Assembly (NCBI RefSeq): GCF_011752935.1
Contig: NZ_VWWO01000002.1
Location: forward strand, 1,860,001 to 1,924,000
Direction of reading: 5' to 3'
Length of the DNA: 64,000 bases
Source of the DNA: Chitinophaga sp. Cy-1792
GTDB taxonomy: Bacteria > Bacteroidota > Bacteroidia > Chitinophagales > Chitinophagaceae
Part shown: positions 7,256-15,368 of the stretch, in pieces
Position numbering within the stretch: position 1 is the first letter of the stretch
Layout of the letters: every line of letters begins with the position of its first letter
Notes under the pieces: generated by a model
What the model saw: only the letters and a program-made list of their open reading frames with translations
Told to the model about the DNA's origin: nothing
Database searches by the model: none
Made by a program: the position numbers and the translations under genes

Positions 7256-8104
7256 TTATTTCAGCGTAGCCAGCAGTTTGTTGTTCAGTGCAATATAATC
7301 ATCGCTTTTTGCTGCTTTGGAGAGTTCCAGCGATTTCAGTGCTGCTGCTTTGGCAGTAGCATTATCTTTTGCAAGGGCGTGAATACGTGCTTTCTGGTAG
7401 ATCACATAGAAGGCATCAGGATTTTGCTCTGCTGCCTTATCGATATACTCCACGGCCTTTTTCAGGTCGGTATGCAGGTCTGCATAGTAGAGCGCTGCCT
7501 GGAAGTAAGGTTTTTTATCCGACTGGAGCGCAGCGTCCAGGTCAGCTTCAATTTTAGCATCTACATCAGCAACAATCACAACAGGTACTACGGTTTTGTC
7601 CCAGGCAAGTGTCAGCACCATGGAATTGTATTTGATATCGTCGAAGCCGATGGTGAAGCTCTGTAACGCATTAGTGCTACGTTGAGGCGTAACGGTTACA
7701 CGGGCAATATCATTTTCCTGTTTGTAATCTGCAGGTTTGGTAACATCCAGGCTGCTGGTCAGAATCACGGTCCATTTCTGCTGGCCAGGGATAGTCAGTA
7801 AGCCATATTTACCGGCTTTCACGGCAACGCCGCCAAACTTCACATCTTCACCAAAAGTAATGGTAGTGGCTTTATTGGCGCCTGTTCTCCATACTTTATT
7901 ATATGGAACGAGGTCGCCCATAATCACGCGGCCTTTTGCATTTGGACGGGAATAATCTACTTCCACGCTGGACAGGGCGAATTCCTGTTTAATCGTCTGG
8001 TTAGGGCTGGGCGCAGGTACTTTCACACCTTGTGCCATGGTTGCACCGGCATACAATAAAAATGCGCAGCTGCCTGCGGCAACAAAAGTTTTCAGATTTT
8101 TCAT
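7256..8104 (-). CDS. DUF2911 domain protein with TPR-like C-terminus
   Basis: A 282-aa exported protein with signal peptide to about residue 24 (ends GATMAQG). Residues about 30-165 match the DUF2911 pattern: QEFALSSVEVDYSRPNAKGR, VPYNKVWRTGANKATTITF, then VKAGKYGLLTIPG. The last 90 residues are helical with TPR-like spacing (AALYYADLHTDLKKAVEYID and following). Bacteroidota commonly carry this combination; its biochemical role is unknown. It begins 32 bases after the stop of the response regulator gene and is probably co-transcribed with it. Confidence 0.85.
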   Translation of the reverse strand: MKNLKTFVAAGSCAFLLYAGATMAQGVKVPAPSPNQTIKQEFALSSVEVDYSRPNAKGRVIMGDLVPYNKVWRTGANKATTITFGEDVKFGGVAVKAGKYGLLTIPGQQKWTVILTSSLDVTKPADYKQENDIARVTVTPQRSTNALQSFTIGFDDIKYNSMVLTLAWDKTVVPVVIVADVDAKIEADLDAALQSDKKPYFQAALYYADLHTDLKKAVEYIDKAAEQNPDAFYVIYQKARIHALAKDNATAKAAALKSLELSKAAKSDDYIALNNKLLATLK

Positions 8105-8136
8105 GATATATATTGAGAAAATTGGTGGCGGATGAG

Positions 8137-8796
8137 CTACTCTATCAGGCCATTTCTGAAGGCATAAAGTACAATACCAACGCTGTTTTTAACATTCAGC
8201 TTTTCCAGTAATTTCTGACGGATACCTTCCACCGTACGTGGACTGAGAAACACTTTTTCAGAAATTTCCTGTGTGGTACATTCATTACAGATCAGCTTCA
8301 GCACTTCTACCTCTCTGTCGTTGAGTTGAACTTCATTTTTGAGGGTAGGCTTGATTTGTTGTTTGGTCTTGTGCAGTACTTTTTTCAGTAATGCGAGGTT
8401 TACATTTTCATTGAAATAAAAACCTTTATCATAGGTAGTACAGATGGCTTCGTAGATTTCTTCCGGTTCTGCATTTTTGAGCAGATAGGCATTGGCGCCG
8501 TTTTCTACCAGGTGGACAATAAAATTATCATCTTCATACATGGTTAAAATGATCACTCTTACGTCCGGAAATTTGGCTTTCACTTTCACGGTAGCCTCAA
8601 TACCATCCATATTGGGCATTTTCAGGTCCATCAGGATAACATCAGGCTGTTGTGTTTCCATGATATCAAGGAGCTGCTGGCCATCTTCAGCCTGGAAGAT
8701 TACATTAATATTTTCATAAGGTATGAGTGTATTAATGACTCCACTGCGAAAGATCTTGTGATCATCAGCAATTGCCACTTTAATCTGGTGTGTCAT
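8137..8796 (-). CDS. NarL/FixJ-type response regulator
   Basis: A 219-aa DNA-binding regulator. The receiver domain (about 5-125) has acidic residues in IADDH, the phosphorylated aspartate in ILMDLKMPNMDG, and a conserved lysine in LLKNA. The C-terminal LuxR-type helix-turn-helix (about 150-215) contains LNDREVEVLKLICNECTTQE and LSPRTVEGIRQKL. Its likely partner is the histidine kinase 138 bases upstream on the same strand. The linker contains several lysines (KTKQQIKPTLKNE). Probable target: its own locus or the DUF2911 gene (inference). Confidence 0.93.
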   Translation of the reverse strand: MTHQIKVAIADDHKIFRSGVINTLIPYENINVIFQAEDGQQLLDIMETQQPDVILMDLKMPNMDGIEATVKVKAKFPDVRVIILTMYEDDNFIVHLVENGANAYLLKNAEPEEIYEAICTTYDKGFYFNENVNLALLKKVLHKTKQQIKPTLKNEVQLNDREVEVLKLICNECTTQEISEKVFLSPRTVEGIRQKLLEKLNVKNSVGIVLYAFRNGLIE

Positions 8797-8865
8797 TTGA
8801 GGACAGTTTATAGAGAATTACTTATAATACTAGGATAAAAATTACTTTAAATCGGCATACGACAA

Positions 8866-8897
8866 GATAATTATGATCTGCTCATAATCACCTTATC
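8866..8897. promoter_or_regulatory. Inverted repeat upstream of the response regulator
   Basis: ATTATGA (8870-8876) and TCATAAT (8882-8888) form a 7-bp dyad with a 5-base gap, flanked by GATAA and TTATC. It is 70 bases upstream of the regulator ATG, in the gap after the kinase gene. It could be an operator or a small hairpin; no direct evidence. Confidence 0.3.
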
Positions 8898-8934
8898 AGA
8901 TGGCAATTTAAGAATAAAACTAAATAAGTACGTA

Positions 8935-9741
8935 CTATTTCTGTTCAATGGCCTGATAATCTTCCACTTGTATCCGTGCGAGTGTACCTTTCGGCTCCCA
9001 TTTATTGAATGAAATGGCCCCTCCGATAATATTGAGGCGGCTTTCAATATTTTTCAGACCGAGGCTGTTGATCTTTTGTTTAGCGGTATCCAGGGTATGA
9101 AGTAATTTCTCATTTCCATTGTCTGCGACCTCAATAGTGAGGCGTGCGGGCGTATTGGAATAAAATACGGTTACTTCTGTTGCCTGTGCATGTTTGATGA
9201 TGTTGTTGATTAATTCCTGTACAACGCGATAGGCATGTAATGCCTTACTCTGGTCTACGGGATAGGTATCTTCCGGCCCTACAAAATTTATCTTTACCTG
9301 TTTATTTTTATTGATCAGACTACAGAATGAATCCAGGGCATGCGCCAGGCCCAGGTTTTCCAATGCCTGGGGATGGAGGCTTTGGGAGATATAGCGCAAT
9401 TGTTGAATGATGGTATCAGTAAAATCTTTCGTTTCTTTCAGCCGTTCCTTTTCTCCGTTTCCTGTTTTAAGTAATGGTTGTAAGCCGCCGATAGTAAGTT
9501 TAAGTGCCGACAACTGGGCACCTACCTCATCGTGTAAATCTTCCGCAATGCGTTTCCTTTCCTGTTCCTGACCTTCCAGAATGGCCTGTAATCTTTCTCG
9601 TTGCAGCTGCAGGTCCTTATCCTGGATGACCAGCTTATGCCGTATTACCTGTCGTTGTTGCAGCATTACCAATGCTATCACTACAATAGCCAGCGATAGC
9701 ATAATGGCAATACCAATAATCACGAGATCAGTTAATTGCAT
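8935..9741 (-). CDS. Sensor histidine kinase (HisKA_3 family)
   Basis: A 268-aa kinase. One N-terminal membrane helix (about 7-28) leads to a short coiled coil, then the dimerisation/phosphoacceptor helix ERKRIAEDLHDEVGAQLS (His near residue 69) typical of NarX/DegS-like kinases, and an ATPase domain with N-box ELINNIIKHAQA, a reduced G1 box VADNGNE and the closing SLGLKNIESRL. There is no extracytoplasmic sensor domain, so the signal may come from the multi-TM protein encoded just upstream, whose gene overlaps this one by 14 bases. Pairs with the NarL-type regulator downstream. Confidence 0.92.
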   Translation of the reverse strand: MQLTDLVIIGIAIMLSLAIVVIALVMLQQRQVIRHKLVIQDKDLQLQRERLQAILEGQEQERKRIAEDLHDEVGAQLSALKLTIGGLQPLLKTGNGEKERLKETKDFTDTIIQQLRYISQSLHPQALENLGLAHALDSFCSLINKNKQVKINFVGPEDTYPVDQSKALHAYRVVQELINNIIKHAQATEVTVFYSNTPARLTIEVADNGNEKLLHTLDTAKQKINSLGLKNIESRLNIIGGAISFNKWEPKGTLARIQVEDYQAIEQK

Positions 9742-10411
9742 ACTCCTTTTTTGCTGTTTTGGTAAGCCCGATATAGAACAGGATCATAGCAACACTGCCC
9801 ATGAAGAAATTGATGCAATAGACTAACATTTCAGGTTCTGTCATATTCGGGCCGGCAGATTTCTGCATTAAGTTCATACTCAGGTCAAACAGGAATGCGG
9901 CACTGAAGTATAGAAACAGCCCTGTATTATACCAAAAAGTGGGAAGTGAATTGATGTAAATAGACTTCTCAATTAATTTTTTATCGTTGAGTTGCTGATA
10001 AAACAGGCATATGGCAAAGAATATCAGTGAGATACATTTTAACCCGGTAGCAAACGAGTCAAAATATTTCATGCTGTCGAAACTTACAAAGTCGGTAGCA
10101 AATACCACCAGCATCACTAATGGCGCCCGAAGAATGATATACCTTAGCCGGGGGGATTTAATAGAGGAAAGATAAAAGAAAGACAATATTACAAACTGAA
10201 GAAAATTCATGAGGTTAAAAAACCACATGTTATTCCCGAAGGCCAGCATCAATACGAAGGAGCCTACCGCGAATACTACCGAGTTGACAATGTAGTAGAA
10301 CAACCATTTAGAAGAAGTATCGAGCTGCTTATATTTAAGCAAGAAGGGGATCAGAACCAAAAATTCGATCCCCGTCATGATGTAAAATGAAAGTAAAATT
10401 GGGCTTATCAC
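9728..10411 (-). CDS. Multi-TM membrane protein, putative sensor module
   Basis: A 227-aa protein with about seven hydrophobic helices and few charged residues outside loops. No transporter signature is visible. Its stop overlaps the start of the histidine kinase by 14 bases, which suggests translational coupling and a fixed protein ratio. The kinase lacks its own sensor domain, so this protein may be the sensing part of a split receptor. That role rests on gene order only; I do not recognise a named family. Confidence 0.8.
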   Translation of the reverse strand: MISPILLSFYIMTGIEFLVLIPFLLKYKQLDTSSKWLFYYIVNSVVFAVGSFVLMLAFGNNMWFFNLMNFLQFVILSFFYLSSIKSPRLRYIILRAPLVMLVVFATDFVSFDSMKYFDSFATGLKCISLIFFAICLFYQQLNDKKLIEKSIYINSLPTFWYNTGLFLYFSAAFLFDLSMNLMQKSAGPNMTEPEMLVYCINFFMGSVAMILFYIGLTKTAKKEYAIN

Positions 10412-10447
10412 TATAATTTTTTCTTTGTACTGACAGTAGCAGGCAAG

Positions 10448-10852
10448 TTACGGATTATTTGGTTTGCTTGGATCTGGGCTGCAGAACTGAGGGCAGGGAA
10501 CACCCTGATCCAGGATCAGGCCACTTCCGCCTTTGGAACCCATCAGGTCACCACTGGTAACACCGGTCGGCAAAATATCACAGCCGTCGGCATCTGTGGC
10601 CACCAATACCATTTTCTTTTCCCGCTGATTGTCGTCAGTTAAGTGAAGTCCGTAGTAGATACGCAGGCCTGCAGCATTGTTCTGGGCCAGAAGTTCTAAT
10701 ACTTTGTCTTTGGAGAAGCACATTGCTTTTACAAAATCAGGAGATTTCTGATCTCCGTGATCATCAGAATAGTTGCCGAGCAGTCGGTCCATTTCATCTT
10801 TGGAAATGAAACCACCGAACTCGGAGATGTTGGGGCGTTTCTCTTCGCTCAT
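10448..10852 (-). CDS. Hypothetical soluble protein, first gene of the signalling operon
   Basis: A 134-aa protein without signal peptide or membrane helix. It starts MSEEKRPNISEFGGFISKDE, continues with a helical part containing KAMCFSKDKVLELLAQ, then strands (GLRIYYGLHLTDD, KKMVLVATDADG), and ends with a Cys/Pro-rich tail, VPCPQFCSPDPSKPNNP. The two closely spaced cysteines near the end could bind a metal or form a disulphide. It is followed after 36 bases by the multi-TM protein. Family not recognised; a ligand or regulator role for the split receptor is only a suggestion. Confidence 0.75.
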   Translation of the reverse strand: MSEEKRPNISEFGGFISKDEMDRLLGNYSDDHGDQKSPDFVKAMCFSKDKVLELLAQNNAAGLRIYYGLHLTDDNQREKKMVLVATDADGCDILPTGVTSGDLMGSKGGSGLILDQGVPCPQFCSPDPSKPNNP

Positions 10853-11263
10853 ACGTGTATAGTTTTAGTAATTTAGGATGTAGTAAAATTATTATAATTT
10901 TTCACATCTCCAAGAAGGTATTACTGTTAACTGATGGCGTTGAGTTTAAACGTTTTAGCATTTTGAATCATTGTAGTGGCGGGTGTTAGAGGATTTTCAG
11001 CTTACTGATTTATGGCGGCAGTTCTGTAAAAATGCGTATTTATACGCATGCCTATTTTCAGTTTTTCAACGCTTGACGGACTGTTGTAATTGCTATTCCT
11101 TTGTAAAGTCAACCTTACAACTATTCTATTTTATCGTTTCTGATCCAGCTGTATCCGTATCGGCCTTTCTACCATGTTTGCGCTTACTGGTATTATGCAC
11201 CGTATAAGTTATTCAATGAATCAGCAAAAAGAACGAGTTGGCCCCAAATAAAAAAAACAAACT
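10853..11263. other. Divergent intergenic region, 411 bases
   Basis: No convincing gene. It separates the minus-strand signalling operon from the plus-strand beta-sandwich gene and must hold both promoters, though I find no full TAnnTTTG match. An 8-bp dyad ATGCGTAT/ATACGCAT with a 2-base gap lies at 11032-11049. An open frame at 10983-11207 is Cys/Phe/Leu-rich, has no family resemblance and is probably chance. Confidence 0.6.
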
Positions 11264-12190
11264 ATGAGCTACCTGTTAATTGGTAATATCTCTGCACTGA
11301 TCTGTGATGATTGTATTGAGCCGTTGGCCAATGCAAGGATCAGGATTTATCTCCCGGAAAACAACCCCCGGGAGGAACACCTGACAGTAGTAAAAGGCAT
11401 TTTTAATCAGTTACGCCCTTTGTCGGCAAGAGAAGTGCTCTCTAAAGCCGATCGGCTGCTGGCAGAAACCACGCTCGACGAAAGGGGCAACTTCCGGCTT
11501 CGCTGGGAGCAGGCCCATTTATTTACCGAAGCACTGGAGCTGGATCTTTGTCTGGACCAGATGCCCGGCAAAACTGGTAACCTGCAGTCCAGGAATTATC
11601 ATTTAAGCTTTATGGTGCCCCATTGGAAAAAGCATATGGCCGGGTATGTAGCCGCATATGCCTATGTGATTCCGGAAGATATCTGGGCGGAAATATATCG
11701 TAGCGCCGGCGCCTGGGTGGTGGCCGGCACAGTAAGACATACTACCGGTGTTGCACAGCCCGGACTCCGGATCGCTGCCTTCAACGCGCTTACCGGTAAG
11801 AAAATAGCAGAAGTCACCAGTAATCCTTTTGGAAGGTATATCATGCATTTCTCCCGGCGTGATCTCTATGCCGGCAGGTTACAGCTGGTAAAGGAAGGCA
11901 GGAGAAATATGGGGCCGGATATTTATTTCAAAATCTACAAAGATGAGCAACTGGTATGGGAAGAAGATGAAATCCATGCACTGGCGCCTGATCGCCAGGA
12001 TATTGGCCCCTGTGCACGGCTAGATATTGTCTTTAAGCCAGGGATAATCGTTCGTGCCACACGTCAGATCGCCATCTGGCTCAATGCAGTAAAAGCCTTT
12101 GGGGAGGCCAGGAAGGAGAAAAGCAAGCCATTGTCTGCCACGGTACACCACAAAATGGTGTCCGGCAGGGCGCCTTTAACGGAAAAATAG
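11264..12190 (+). CDS. Hypothetical cytosolic protein with two transthyretin-like beta-sandwich regions
   Basis: A 308-aa protein with no signal peptide. The N-terminal part (about 5-90) has the look of a CNA-B/transthyretin-like domain (GNISALICDDCIEPLANARI, then LDERGNFRLRW). A second such region (about 148-255) contains AGTVRHTTGVAQPGLRIAAF, NPFGRYIMHFS and GPDIYFKIYKDEQLVWEEDE. The phrase PDIYFKIY resembles repeats found in some large toxin and surface proteins, but here it stands alone. The C-terminal 40 residues are basic. It is monocistronic and ends in a strong terminator. Function unknown. Confidence 0.7.
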   Translation: MSYLLIGNISALICDDCIEPLANARIRIYLPENNPREEHLTVVKGIFNQLRPLSAREVLSKADRLLAETTLDERGNFRLRWEQAHLFTEALELDLCLDQMPGKTGNLQSRNYHLSFMVPHWKKHMAGYVAAYAYVIPEDIWAEIYRSAGAWVVAGTVRHTTGVAQPGLRIAAFNALTGKKIAEVTSNPFGRYIMHFSRRDLYAGRLQLVKEGRRNMGPDIYFKIYKDEQLVWEEDEIHALAPDRQDIGPCARLDIVFKPGIIVRATRQIAIWLNAVKAFGEARKEKSKPLSATVHHKMVSGRAPLTEK

Positions 12191-12226
12191 TTTAGCCAGT
12201 TAAGAAACAATAAATCCAAAGCGAGG

Positions 12227-12269
12227 CCGGTTAAGAGGTATACATCGTACGATGGTGCCTCTTAACCGG
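12227..12269. terminator. Bidirectional hairpin between convergent genes
   Basis: CCGGTTAAGAGG (12227-12238) pairs perfectly with CCTCTTAACCGG (12258-12269); the loop contains the further dyad CATCGTACGATG. A T-rich run (TCTTCTTTTT) follows on the plus strand. It ends the beta-sandwich gene and possibly xerD from the other side. Confidence 0.75.
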
Positions 12270-12277
12270 TCTTCTTT

Positions 12278-13177
12278 TTAAAACCTCGGGTGAAACCGGT
12301 GTAAGGTATCGCGGAGGTATTCGCGGTCCAGGTGGGTGTAGATTTCAGTAGTGGTAATACTTTCATGGCCCAGCATTTCCTGTACGGCCCTGAGATCGGC
12401 GCCGCCTTCCACCAGGTGGGTGGCAAAGGAGTGCCGGAAGGTATGCGGAGAAACATTTTTAGGAATGCCGGCTTCTTTGGTCAGTTCCTTTATCACCAGG
12501 AAAATCATTACCCTGCTGAGCGCGCCGCCCCTTCTGTTGAGGAAGAGGGTATCTTCTTCTCCGTATTTAACGGGCATGTGTATACGAATATTCCGCCGGT
12601 ACATATCTATCTGTCGCATGGCTTCCTTGCCGATGGGTACCAGTCTTTCCTTATTGCCTTTACCTACTACGCGGATAAATCCTACGTCCAGGTGAAGCTG
12701 TGTGATCTGGAGGGAGATCACTTCGCTTACGCGGAGTCCGCAGCTGTACATGGTTTCAAGGATAGCCCTGTTACGGTGTCCTTCCGGTGTATCCATTTTT
12801 ATCTGAGCGATGAGTAGTTCTATTTCCTCAAAAGAGAGGACGTCAGGCAGTTTGCGTTGCAGTTTGGGTGCTTCCAGGAGTTGGGAGGGGTCTTCCTTTG
12901 CCATATCTTCCAGGAGCAAAAATTTGTAAAATGCCTTGATGCCGGAGATGATTCTGGCCTGGGAGGCTGGTGTCATGCCGAGTTTTGCAATCCATTGTAC
13001 ACATTCCTGGAGGTCGGAGAGGGTAATATCCTGTGGCCGGAGTTTTTCTTTTCCGTTTGCCTGGAGGTACTGTTCCAGTTTTTCGACATCCCGGAGGTAT
13101 GCCTCAATAGAGTTTGAGGATAATGACCGCTCCAGTTGCAGATAGCTTTTAAATAATTTTCGGAATGATTCCCACAT
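12278..13177 (-). CDS. xerD: Tyrosine recombinase XerD
   Basis: A 299-aa site-specific recombinase of the length usual for XerC/XerD. The N-terminal SAM-like core-binding domain (1-90) is followed by the catalytic domain with the full set of active residues: Arg in CGLRVSE, Lys in GKGNKER, HTFRHSFATH, the second His in LGHESITTTEIYTH, and the tyrosine nucleophile in EIYTH. It acts on chromosome dimer resolution at dif in the cytoplasm. Called XerD rather than XerC by overall resemblance; that distinction is less certain. No mobile-element context is visible. Confidence 0.93.
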   Translation of the reverse strand: MWESFRKLFKSYLQLERSLSSNSIEAYLRDVEKLEQYLQANGKEKLRPQDITLSDLQECVQWIAKLGMTPASQARIISGIKAFYKFLLLEDMAKEDPSQLLEAPKLQRKLPDVLSFEEIELLIAQIKMDTPEGHRNRAILETMYSCGLRVSEVISLQITQLHLDVGFIRVVGKGNKERLVPIGKEAMRQIDMYRRNIRIHMPVKYGEEDTLFLNRRGGALSRVMIFLVIKELTKEAGIPKNVSPHTFRHSFATHLVEGGADLRAVQEMLGHESITTTEIYTHLDREYLRDTLHRFHPRF

Positions 13178-13705
13178 ACAGGCAAGTTAAGTGCATTTTT
13201 CAAATGCTAAATCGTTTATCATTTGATAATGCCTAAATTTTTTAAAAGATGAAAAGAGCTGAGGGGGATTGTATATTTTAGATCTAAGTACAGGCGTTCC
13301 CGTTAGCACCAAATGGACTGTAAACGTTGTTACCCGAAGTAGAGGGGGCCTGGATGCATTTATTGTAGTTATGTAAAATTTTATTGAAAAAACCTCACTG
13401 CCATGTTGAAAAAAAGTAATGTATGTCGTTTGTTTAGAGTATTTGTTTAGGTAGATTAGTGTGATGTATTGTAAATCAATTTATTGTAACCAGTTATTTT
13501 TTGATGTGAAAGACCTGCTCCAGCACTTTTTCTGGCTTGTGCTAAGGTGTTTTATGTGAATATATTTATCTTATATTGTATGTATAAGAGAGAAATTTCC
13601 CGTATTTAAATAATTACTTTAGTCAAATTTATTTAATTGATTGATAATCAATTATTTGTCAGTATATTTTGTCTTTCTTCTTTTCCCTCATCTACATATA
13701 AAAAA
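13178..13705. other. AT-rich intergenic region, about 530 bases
   Basis: No coding frame with plausible composition and no tRNA-like fold that I can see. Very AT-rich compared with the neighbouring genes. It contains the 13-bp dyad ATTGATAATCAAT at 13640-13652, whose reverse complement recurs at 31252-31264. The region lies upstream of xerD (minus) and downstream of ndk (minus); a small RNA cannot be excluded. Confidence 0.5.
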
Positions 13706-13727
13706 AGCCGGGGCGACTGCCCCGGCT
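13697..13727 (-). terminator. Intrinsic terminator of ndk
   Basis: AGCCGGGGC and GCCCCGGCT form a 9-bp GC-rich stem with a four-base loop (13706-13727). Read on the minus strand it is followed by a run of T, 26 bases after the ndk stop. Confidence 0.9.
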
Positions 13728-13752
13728 ATATGGTATAATCTGTAAGTACAGA

Positions 13753-14169
13753 TTAGAATTTCTCCAGACCACTGAAGAAGAAATCTCCTTCGATCTGTGC
13801 ATTTTCGTCAGAATCAGAACCGTGAACGGCATTACGGCCGATAGATTCTGCATATTTCTTACGGATGGTACCTTCTTCAGCGTTAGCCGGGTTGGTAGCA
13901 CCAATCAGTTTACGGAAGTCTTCCACTGCATTGTCTTTTTCCAGAATAGCAGCTACGATCGGACCACTGCTCATGAATTCAACCAGCTCACCATAGAAAG
14001 GTCTTTCTTTGTGTACTGCGTAGAATTCGCCAGCTTTAGCAGCAGAGAGCTGTGTTTTCTTAATAGCTACGATACGGAAGCCCGCTTCGCAGATCATGTT
14101 CAGGATAGCGCCTTCGAAACGGTTTCCAACCGCATCAGGCTTAATCATTGTAAAAGTTCTGTTACCCAT
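13753..14169 (-). CDS. ndk: Nucleoside diphosphate kinase
   Basis: A 138-aa enzyme that transfers the gamma phosphate from ATP to other NDPs through a phosphohistidine. I start at the ATG at 14169 ([15 protein letters not shown]) since this matches the family N-terminus; a longer in-frame start at 14205 would lie within the -7 promoter box. The active-site segment [13 protein letters not shown] with the catalytic histidine is present, as are the phosphate-binding region [17 protein letters not shown] and the final FF. Single-gene transcript with its own promoter and terminator. Confidence 0.97.
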   Translation of the reverse strand: MGNRTFTMIKPDAVGNRFEGAILNMICEAGFRIVAIKKTQLSAAKAGEFYAVHKERPFYGELVEFMSSGPIVAAILEKDNAVEDFRKLIGATNPANAEEGTIRKKYAESIGRNAVHGSDSDENAQIEGDFFFSGLEKF

Positions 14170-14202
14170 AGTTTTTTGATTCCGGATTACTGATTTAGGC
14201 CG

Positions 14203-14210
14203 CAAAAGTA
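14203..14210 (-). promoter_or_regulatory. -7 box TACTTTTG of ndk
   Basis: Read on the minus strand, TACTTTTG matches TAnnTTTG and lies 33 bases before the ndk ATG. No clear -33 TTG at the right distance. Its position rules out the longer ndk start. Confidence 0.5.
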
Positions 14211-14322
14211 ATTACATTTTCTTTAGCGGTAAAAAATTTTGAAATTCTGCACCAATTAAAGAACTTCGCACTTCATTTTCTGTTAAGAACACAGACTTAT
14301 AAATTAACAATATTACAGTTGA

Positions 14323-15327
14323 ATGAAGCCGATTGAGGAAATTAAGCCTTTGCTGGAAAGCCCTAAAAAAGTGGTCATAACCATGCATCAGAAACCAGAT
14401 GCCGATGCAATGGGATCATCTTTAGCGATGTATCATTACCTGATTCAGAAAGGCCATGATGTGACTGTAATATCTCCCACCAACTTCCCCGACTTCCTTA
14501 AATGGATGCCGGCCGCAGATCTGGTTGTCGATTTTGAATCATCACAGGACAAAGCTATGCAGGCCCTGGAAGGTATTGATTTACTCTTCTGCCTGGATTT
14601 TAATGCATTTTACCGCACCAAAAACCTGGCGCCCTACCTGGAACAGCTGAAATGTACCACCATACTGATAGATCATCATCTGGAGCCACAGCCCACCTTT
14701 AACTACGGAGTTAGTGATACCTCCGCCAGTTCCACTGCCCAGCTGGTTTACGAAACCATCTACAAAATGGGAGAGGAGAAATACATTAACCTGGATATCG
14801 CTGCCTGCATCTATGCCGGTACCGTGACGGATACCGGTTCTTTCCGCTTTGCCTCCACCAGCGCCCGCGTACACCGTATGGTGGCTGACCTGATGGACCG
14901 CGGACTGAAACACGAAGTCATCCACCAGAATATTTACGATAACTTCCTGGAAAACCGCCTGCGCTTCCTTGGGCATAGCCTGCTCAACCGTATGGAAGTT
15001 TACTATGAATATAATACCGCCATGCTGGCCATCCCTTATTCTGATCTGAAACGCTTCGATCTGATGACAGGTGATACCGAAGGCCTCGTAAATTTCCTGC
15101 TTTCAATCCAGGGTATTAAATTAGCTGCCCTGATAATAGACCGTAATGTAGAGGTGAAACTCTCTTTCCGCTCCAAAGGCGACTTCGACGTGAACACCTT
15201 CGCCCGTAAATATTTTGACGGTGGTGGCCACTTCAACGCCTCCGGAGGCCGCAGTTCAGACCCCCTGGAGAAAACTGTGGAAAGATTTCTTAAGGCTATT
15301 GAAGAAAATGAGGAACAATTACAATAA
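14323..15327 (+). CDS. DHH/DHHA1 phosphodiesterase, NrnA-like
   Basis: A 334-aa cytosolic enzyme. The DHH domain carries MHQKPDADAMGSSLAMYHYL near residue 22, LDFNA and LIDHHLEPQPTFN; the C-terminal DHHA1 domain ends in GGGHFNASGGR. The pattern and length match the bifunctional oligoribonuclease/pAp phosphatase NrnA, a Mn-dependent enzyme that degrades nanoRNA, pAp and pApA. A diadenylate cyclase gene lies about 1.5 kb downstream, so pApA may be one of its substrates. The FKBP gene follows 41 bases later and could share its transcript. Confidence 0.92.
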   Translation: MKPIEEIKPLLESPKKVVITMHQKPDADAMGSSLAMYHYLIQKGHDVTVISPTNFPDFLKWMPAADLVVDFESSQDKAMQALEGIDLLFCLDFNAFYRTKNLAPYLEQLKCTTILIDHHLEPQPTFNYGVSDTSASSTAQLVYETIYKMGEEKYINLDIAACIYAGTVTDTGSFRFASTSARVHRMVADLMDRGLKHEVIHQNIYDNFLENRLRFLGHSLLNRMEVYYEYNTAMLAIPYSDLKRFDLMTGDTEGLVNFLLSIQGIKLAALIIDRNVEVKLSFRSKGDFDVNTFARKYFDGGGHFNASGGRSSDPLEKTVERFLKAIEENEEQLQ

Positions 15328-15368
15328 CTTACCCAATAGATAGTACTTCAACCTACTAATACAGTCAA

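Noticed and set aside
10983..11207. 74-aa open frame upstream of the beta-sandwich gene
   Set aside because: Cys/Phe/Leu-heavy composition, no family resemblance, no promoter or spacing that supports it; it lies in a non-coding AT-rich region.
12278..13177. XerD-like recombinase as a sign of an integrated element
   Set aside because: Length and motifs are those of the housekeeping recombinase, and there are no flanking direct repeats, phage genes or tRNA target.
13178..13752. Search for a tRNA or structured small RNA in the long gap before ndk
   Set aside because: No cloverleaf, no GTTCRAATC-like arm and no strong hairpin apart from the ndk terminator; an unstructured small RNA cannot be excluded by eye.
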